A DNA stretch of 64,000 nucleotides, taken from positions 15,297,828 to 15,361,827 of the forward strand of contig CM028378.1 of NCBI GenBank assembly GCA_013146195.2, written 5' to 3'. Source of the DNA: Codonopsis lanceolata. Lineage: Eukaryota; Streptophyta; Magnoliopsida; Asterales; Campanulaceae. Positions within the stretch are counted from its first letter, which is position 1. Each line of letters starts with the position of its first letter. The position numbers and the translations under genes were made by a program. Positions 58,560 to 64,000 of the stretch are shown here, piece after piece. A model generated the notes under the pieces. That model did no database searches, had not been told where the DNA came from, and worked only from the letters and a program-made list of their open reading frames with translations.

Positions 58560-58852
58560 TTATTTGGTAGTCGGATAATGATAAACAATATTATTAATTT
58601 CAGTACTATTGGTATCCTTGCTATTAATCCTCACTTGTATATCGGGGGTAGCTTTGAGATTACAAATATTAATCCCAATTTTTTTTAGTGAGGGCGCTAA
58701 TAATACCACCCTCCCTCTTAGTATTAATAGTGAGGGAATAATGACTTTATTCAGATAACGCGTGCTATTAATCCCGACCACATATTGCATACCAAACATC
58801 AGACAACCCGGCTTATTAATCCTATCTGACCTTAATCCTGACTATCAAACGA
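58560..58852. mobile_element. MITE with TTTGGTAGTC ends
   Basis: The left end TTATTTGGTAGTCGGATAAT and the right end, in reverse complement TCGTTTGATAGTCAGGATTA, form imperfect inverted repeats that extend about 40 bp. The superfamily is not clear; the GTTTGGTAGTC motif is widespread in plant MITEs. It lies about 300 bp upstream of the DUF761 start. Confidence 0.6.
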
Positions 58853-58856
58853 CACA

Positions 58857-59033
58857 TAAAAGTAATGTTTCGATCACTCTTATTTTGTATTAAAATATGG
58901 GTATTCTGTGATGTAGCATATTCTTATTAGCTTGAATACTGAGATCCACAAAATATCCAACTAATGAGAGTATACCACATCATAAAATACCTATATTTTG
59001 ATGTAAAATGAGAGTGATCATAGCATTGCCCTT
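58857..59033. mobile_element. Palindromic MITE, copy 1
   Basis: Almost the whole element folds on itself: GATCACTCTTATTTTGTATT at 58872 pairs with ATGTAAAATGAGAGTGATC ending at 59019, and the pairing continues to a small loop near 58945 (GAGATCCACAAAATATCC). Confidence 0.85.
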
Positions 59034-59110
59034 TAAATAAAGTGTTCTTTTTTATAACAGAAATTTAAAAAACGAAGACCATTTTAGTGTTACTTATAAT
59101 TGAATATCCA

Positions 59111-59112
<2 letters not shown>

Positions 59113-59178
<66 letters not shown>
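59113..59178. repeat. (TA)n(GA)n microsatellite
   Basis: About 45 bp of TA followed by about 20 bp of GA, between the two palindromic MITEs. Confidence 0.97.
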
Positions 59179-59180
<2 letters not shown>

Positions 59181-59198
59181 CTGCTTCATTACACTAAA

Positions 59199-59382
59199 AT
59201 GGGTAATGCTTGTGAGTTGTGTCAATCTTATTTTGCATCAAAATATAGGTATTTTATGACGTTACATACTCTCATTGGTTGGAATAGTGGGACCCACAAA
59301 ATATCCAATCAATAAGAGTGTGTCATGTTATAGAATACTTATATTTTGATGCAAAATAAGAATAACTCTAATATTGTCCCAA
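59199..59382. mobile_element. Palindromic MITE, copy 2
   Basis: Same family as copy 1. The arms TCTTATTTTGCATCAAAATA and TATTTTGATGCAAAATAAGA surround the shared loop GGGACCCACAAAATATCCAA. Same orientation as copy 1, about 165 bp apart. Confidence 0.85.
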
Positions 59383-59388
59383 ATCTAA

Positions 59389-59650
59389 TACTCCTTTAAT
59401 CTCAAAATTATTATCCTATTTATGTTTTTTTTTGTCAAACATAATGTTTTTAAATGCAAGTTTGACATTTAACTTTTTGTATTAATTTCAAATTTTGATA
59501 ACACGAAAATTGTAGTATTTTCAAAGTACTCCAAATTATATGTTTTATGACTTTAAAGAAAATTTAAAAGATATGTGTCAAATTTACACTTGAAAAGTAT
59601 CATATTTGAGAAAAAATGACAAAAAAAATAATTTTGAGAAGGATGGAGTA
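59389..59650. mobile_element. Stowaway-like MITE
   Basis: The left end TACTCCTTTAATCTCAAAAT pairs with the right end, in reverse complement TACTCCATCCTTCTCAAAAT. It abuts palindromic MITE copy 2. Confidence 0.75.
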
Positions 59651-60613
59651 ATATTTAATTACAACATGAAGCTTATAAACCAATAGACATTTGGACACTT
59701 TTCATCCATACTTGAAAATAAACTTTAATAAATCAAATCCTAGCTATTTCAGGAAACAAAGAATAATTTTAAACAAGGTTGAAACATATATTCCTAAATA
59801 CACGTCATGTTTTATTACAATATGAAGCTTATATATACAAACACTTGGCGTCTTGTGACGCAACCACATCATTAATTGAGTTTGGTGTTTTGGTTCGAGC
59901 TCAAGAAGCGTTCGACTCTAAATTGGTCGATACAACCGTTTTGCAGTGACGCGATAGCATAAGTTTGGCAGAAGCGACCGCATTACTTATGTTTTTGTTT
60001 GAGTCGGTGGGTGAACCCACACCACTTCCTAGATGAGTTTGAAACTCATCTCTTTTTTCATCTTTCGCCCCAGTAGAGCTCCATTACTGAGTTTTGAAGG
60101 TTTTGAGTTTTAAACTCAATTTGGGAAATATTTATTTACCACTTTTCAATTTTAAGTCACTATGATATTTTGGTCTACTTCGAGTTTTGGTAGGAACATG
60201 AGTCAACATTTAAGGAGTTTTGGGCATGAATATGGAGTTTCTTTTAATAGAATAATAAGGTGCTCATCAAAAGCGTTAAAGAACTTATGTTATGATTTAA
60301 GGGAAACTTAAGATTTTAGATTTTCGTTTGCGGATGTCTTGATGATATGGAGTTGACAATAAATATAAATTTCTTGCCACGCCTTGGAATTAGAATAGAC
60401 TCAACTCAAGGTATTAAAGAGTTGGAAAGTGGAACGTTGTTAGGAAAACTTTGTGTTCTCAAAATGAGGTCTAGTCTCATATATGATCGGCAACATTCAT
60501 GTTAATAAAAATTATTGGTTGTACTTAGAGTGTGCAGTGAAAGCGTGGTAACAGATTTTTACGGTTGTAAGTTTGGTAAATTTTGAGGACCAAATTCTTG
60601 AAGGTGGGGAGAA
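59651..60613 (+). other. Probable 3' internal region of a decayed gypsy element
   Basis: No coding frame survives. The right end, AAGGTGGGGAGAA at 60601-60613, is a polypurine tract followed at once by an LTR start (TGTAATACCC). The stretch 59870-60000 has GCGACCGCA and TGACGCG phrases often found in retrotransposon leaders or 3' regions. Confidence 0.45.
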
Positions 60614-60952
60614 TGTAATACCCTTAAAATTCAAACTCATAAAAATTGATATGAAACCATAATAATTTATTACATCACTTTCTTGGCAATTAGATCTTTG
60701 TCAATTGTTTAATAGACTTTAGGAGTCATTGGGAAAGAAAATTGCGTAAGTCCTTTAATAATTGGTTTTGGACCTCAATCGACGTATATGGGACTAGATA
60801 ATATGTCTCGAGTGAGATCTTTATCGGGTTTATTGGACTAATTGAAATGACATCGTTTGAGAAGTCAAGAAAGGGATACGAGAAAAGTACTCGGACTTTG
60901 TTTGAGTAGGTGCGTAAGTTTAGGGACTAAACTTCTTTTAAGGGGGTGAGAG
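60614..60952 (+). repeat. Truncated gypsy LTR with a second polypurine tract
   Basis: It starts TGTAATACCCTTAAAATTC right after a polypurine tract. It ends at a second such junction, AAGGGGGTGAGAG, at about 60940-60952, which precedes another LTR start. One gypsy element thus appears to be cut by or joined to another. Confidence 0.5.
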
Positions 60953-62824
60953 TGTAATACCCCAATAATTTTAGCTAAAATATTAATTGACATTAATTAA
61001 TATTACAATCGTTTTAGACCTACATAATTAATGTTATAATTATTTGAGTTAATTTAATTACAATTCCCTAATAATATTACCTAATTAAAAATTGATTTTG
61101 GTCCATTTAGTTTTAAGGTTAGGAAAACTAATAGGATTTTTATATAAATAGGGTTGAAAGGGTGGAAAAGAGAAGAGTACACCAAAAAAAAAAAAAAAAG
61201 AAGAAGAAACGGGAGGGAGAGAGAGAGAGGAAGAGTCGGCAGAGGAAAAAAGAGTGTTGGTAAGTTTCTTTCTCTTTTTGGTCAAAGATTATACTATGTC
61301 TATATATATAAACCTATGTGTACAGTGTGTGTGTGTGTGTTTGTATTGAGTATGTTAGAAATTGATTTTTTTAAAATAACAAGAAACCAAATTTGGGGGT
61401 GAGGGCAGTACACGGCCTCTAATTTATTTATGTGTGTACCATGTGTGTGTGTTGGTTTAGTTTTATTATTTATTTATTTACTTATTGATTTTTAAAACCT
61501 AAAATAACTATGATTACTAACTATATATATATATATATATATAACAACATTGTTAGTATGTAAGTTGGACTTTTGGTGAATGAAATTTACAATGTTTTAA
61601 TAGGAGTATCTTATAGTATCAACAAGTTATATTTCATAAAGAAAATCTATATTTATATTTTAATACATTTGGTGAGGTACTTGTTGGAAGTTTTAATTTA
61701 AGATAGTATTAAGTGTACGTGTAGGATATGTTAATTTTTGAGGATTATGATTTGGTATGAACGCAAAAAGTTAATTAGTTGAATAATATTAGTTAGTGAC
61801 TTGTTACGTTGTAATTTTAGAATTGGACAAACGGGCTTAGGACGATCAATTGTGTTGCGGGATCATCTACGCTAAGCAATTTCGAGGTAAGGGATTATAC
61901 ATCTGTTAGGTCTTCGATCTTTTATGTATCGTTCGTTAGGTTTCCATTACTTCCTTGATATCGATGTTTCTTGAAACGTACGCCAACCTTAAATCGGCAT
62001 TTGAATTCGAACTCCGTCGCTTACACTTTTTTTTCGAACTCATGATTTGTTTATATATTTATTCTTACATAATTATTGAATTTCATGTGAGATACCTTTG
62101 ATATGAAATGTATGAATTTTTTGGCGATGCCTGATTTTGTAAAAGTATTTGATTACTTGAAAATTCTACCATAATCACTAAGTTGAATTTATGACACTAT
62201 GAATTATGAAACTGTGAATTACAATACTTGTGAACGCCACTTGGCCCGTAGCGTGGTTATCCGGATATACCAATGATCTATGAACTATGAACTATGATTT
62301 ATGAATTGCTTTTGTGATCATGGAATTCTGTGAGTAGTCAATTGTCGCTAATTGGTATGGGACGACTGATGACAGTTGATTACTCGAGTCATCTTTGAGC
62401 GTTTATTTTCATTTGGATTCTTACTCACTTAAATCGAAATTTGATATTTTGCTTCCGCCTATCGATTTCTAAATAATGAATTTTGACTATTAAAATATAT
62501 ATATATATATTCATCTCTGATTTATTTCTGGTCAACTCCTCCTTAGTAACCGGAGGGGTTGTATATGAACTTACTGAGCATTGTTCGCTCACCCCTTCAT
62601 ACTCTTCTTCTCAGATAATGAATAAGAAATAATAGAAGATTTCAGTTCGGGTAGACCAAGATGTCGGCTTTCGAGGATTTTAGATTTAGTCATTTCTCAT
62701 TGAATCAAGGATGTTTAAGATTTAATTATTGTGAGATTAGAACATTTATTATTTAAGTTATGATTGTTGGTGACGTGGCCAAATTATGAGACCTTGGTGT
62801 CGGTGCCAAATTTGAGGCGTTGCA
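60953..62824 (+). repeat. Gypsy LTR, about 1.9 kb
   Basis: It runs from TGTAATACCCCAATAATT to GAGGCGTTGCA. Interior phrases such as CACTTGGCCCGTAGCGTGG (62232) and the CTCACCCCTTCATACTC region (62588) are common in long LTRs of plant chromoviruses. A TATA-like TATATAAATAGGG at 61140-61152 is a candidate LTR promoter. Preceded by a polypurine tract, so it is a 3' or solo LTR. Confidence 0.6.
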
Positions 62825-62829
62825 GGTTT

Positions 62830-63421
62830 TGTAACGACCCGAGCCCGAGAGCCCAGTCCGCTACGTGTAGCTCATACACTGACCCACTGAGCACGCAGCA
62901 CCTTGGATCATCAGGCCCATCACAAGCCGACCCAAAAGTCCATGAATGATGTTGGTGCCCAATAATAGCGCATGACTACCTTATAAATCAGACACAAGTC
63001 CCACATCTATCCGATGTGGGATTGGGGTATTACAATCTCCCCCACTTAAAACTTTGACGTCCTCGTCAAGTCCGAATCATACCTCGGGCGTTGTAGGATT
63101 TAAGAGGTGACTCGTACGGGGATCAAGAGGTGGCTCCCACCTTCTGCAGTGTAGCACTTTGACCCGTACAACACTTTGTTCCCACATTTCTGGCTGGGTC
63201 CCGCTCTGATACCATTTGTAACGACCCGAGCCCAAGAGCCCAGTCCGCTACGTTTAGTCCACACACTGGCCCACTGAGCACGCAGCACCTTGGGTCATCA
63301 GACCCACCACAAACCAACCCAAAAGTCCATGGATGATGTTGGTGCCCAGTAGTAGCTTATGGCTACCTTATAAATCAAACACAAGTCTCACATCTATCCG
63401 ATGTATGATTGGGGTATTACA
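62830..63421 (-). mobile_element. Complete TRIM (miniature LTR retrotransposon)
   Basis: Two 205-bp LTRs (62830-63034 and 63217-63421) enclose 182 bp. On the minus strand the LTR starts TGTAATACCCCAATC and ends GGGTCGTTACA. The primer site TGGTATCAGAGC (plus strand 63203-63214 reversed) lies two bases inside the 5' LTR, and the polypurine tract AAGTGGGGGAGAT precedes the 3' LTR. There is no coding capacity. No 5S rRNA-like sequence is seen, so it is not Cassandra. The flanks GGTTT and TAACT do not form a target duplication. Confidence 0.92.

Positions 63422-64000
<579 letters not shown>

Noticed and set aside
62830..63421. Cassandra-type TRIM with 5S rRNA promoter
   Set aside because: The LTRs contain no 5S-like A box, intermediate element or C box that I can recognise.

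Overview
The window is plant nuclear DNA, most likely from a dicot. It is AT-rich, has GT-AG introns, carries two recognisable plant genes, and is otherwise dominated by LTR retrotransposons, MITEs and microsatellites. Nothing bacterial, organellar or CRISPR-like is present. The species cannot be named from the sequence alone.

Two host genes are supported. The first, on the + strand at 4010-12162, has nine coding exons whose phases join into a 316-residue SAWADEE homeodomain protein (SHH1/DTF1 type), a reader that helps recruit Pol IV for RNA-directed DNA methylation. Its introns hold a LINE fragment, a 71-bp tandem duplication and a Stowaway-like MITE. A Ty1-copia LTR ends about 90 bp upstream of its ATG. 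The second, on the - strand at 57614-58255, is a single-exon 213-residue DUF761 protein with MITEs crowded upstream.

Layout: 1-2140 is the end of a CACTA transposon that cut into a copia element (2141-3920). Then come the SHH1-like gene and about 6.7 kb of gene-free DNA with short repeats. From 18874 to 48612 there is one nested block. A minus-strand copia element, bounded by TATTT target duplications, contains two solo LTRs of one family (19599-20835 and 24371-25581), a small LTR element with an unrecognised ORF (25856-27781), and a roughly 20.8-kb Tat/Ogre-like gypsy element (27810-48560). The last two sit in the copia 5' LTR. The Tat-like element itself holds another solo LTR (45708-47439), an array of about 30 short palindromes, a 100-N gap and a near-duplicate 5-kb segment.

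From 48613 to 57613 lie Stowaway-like and hAT-like MITEs, a head-to-head pair of copia LTRs and a Mutator-like element carrying short hairpins. After the DUF761 gene come palindromic MITEs, a gypsy LTR, a complete TRIM (62830-63421) and a long TA microsatellite.

The most notable points are: a silencing-pathway gene abutting a transposon LTR; a palindrome array in the Tat-like 3' region whose arms vary in a compensatory way; and a probable assembly or haplotype artefact around the N gap, where the two copies disagree mostly at CNG trinucleotides. I found no convincing wholly new multi-gene system. The small LTR element with an unknown ORF and the palindrome arrays are the least explained pieces.
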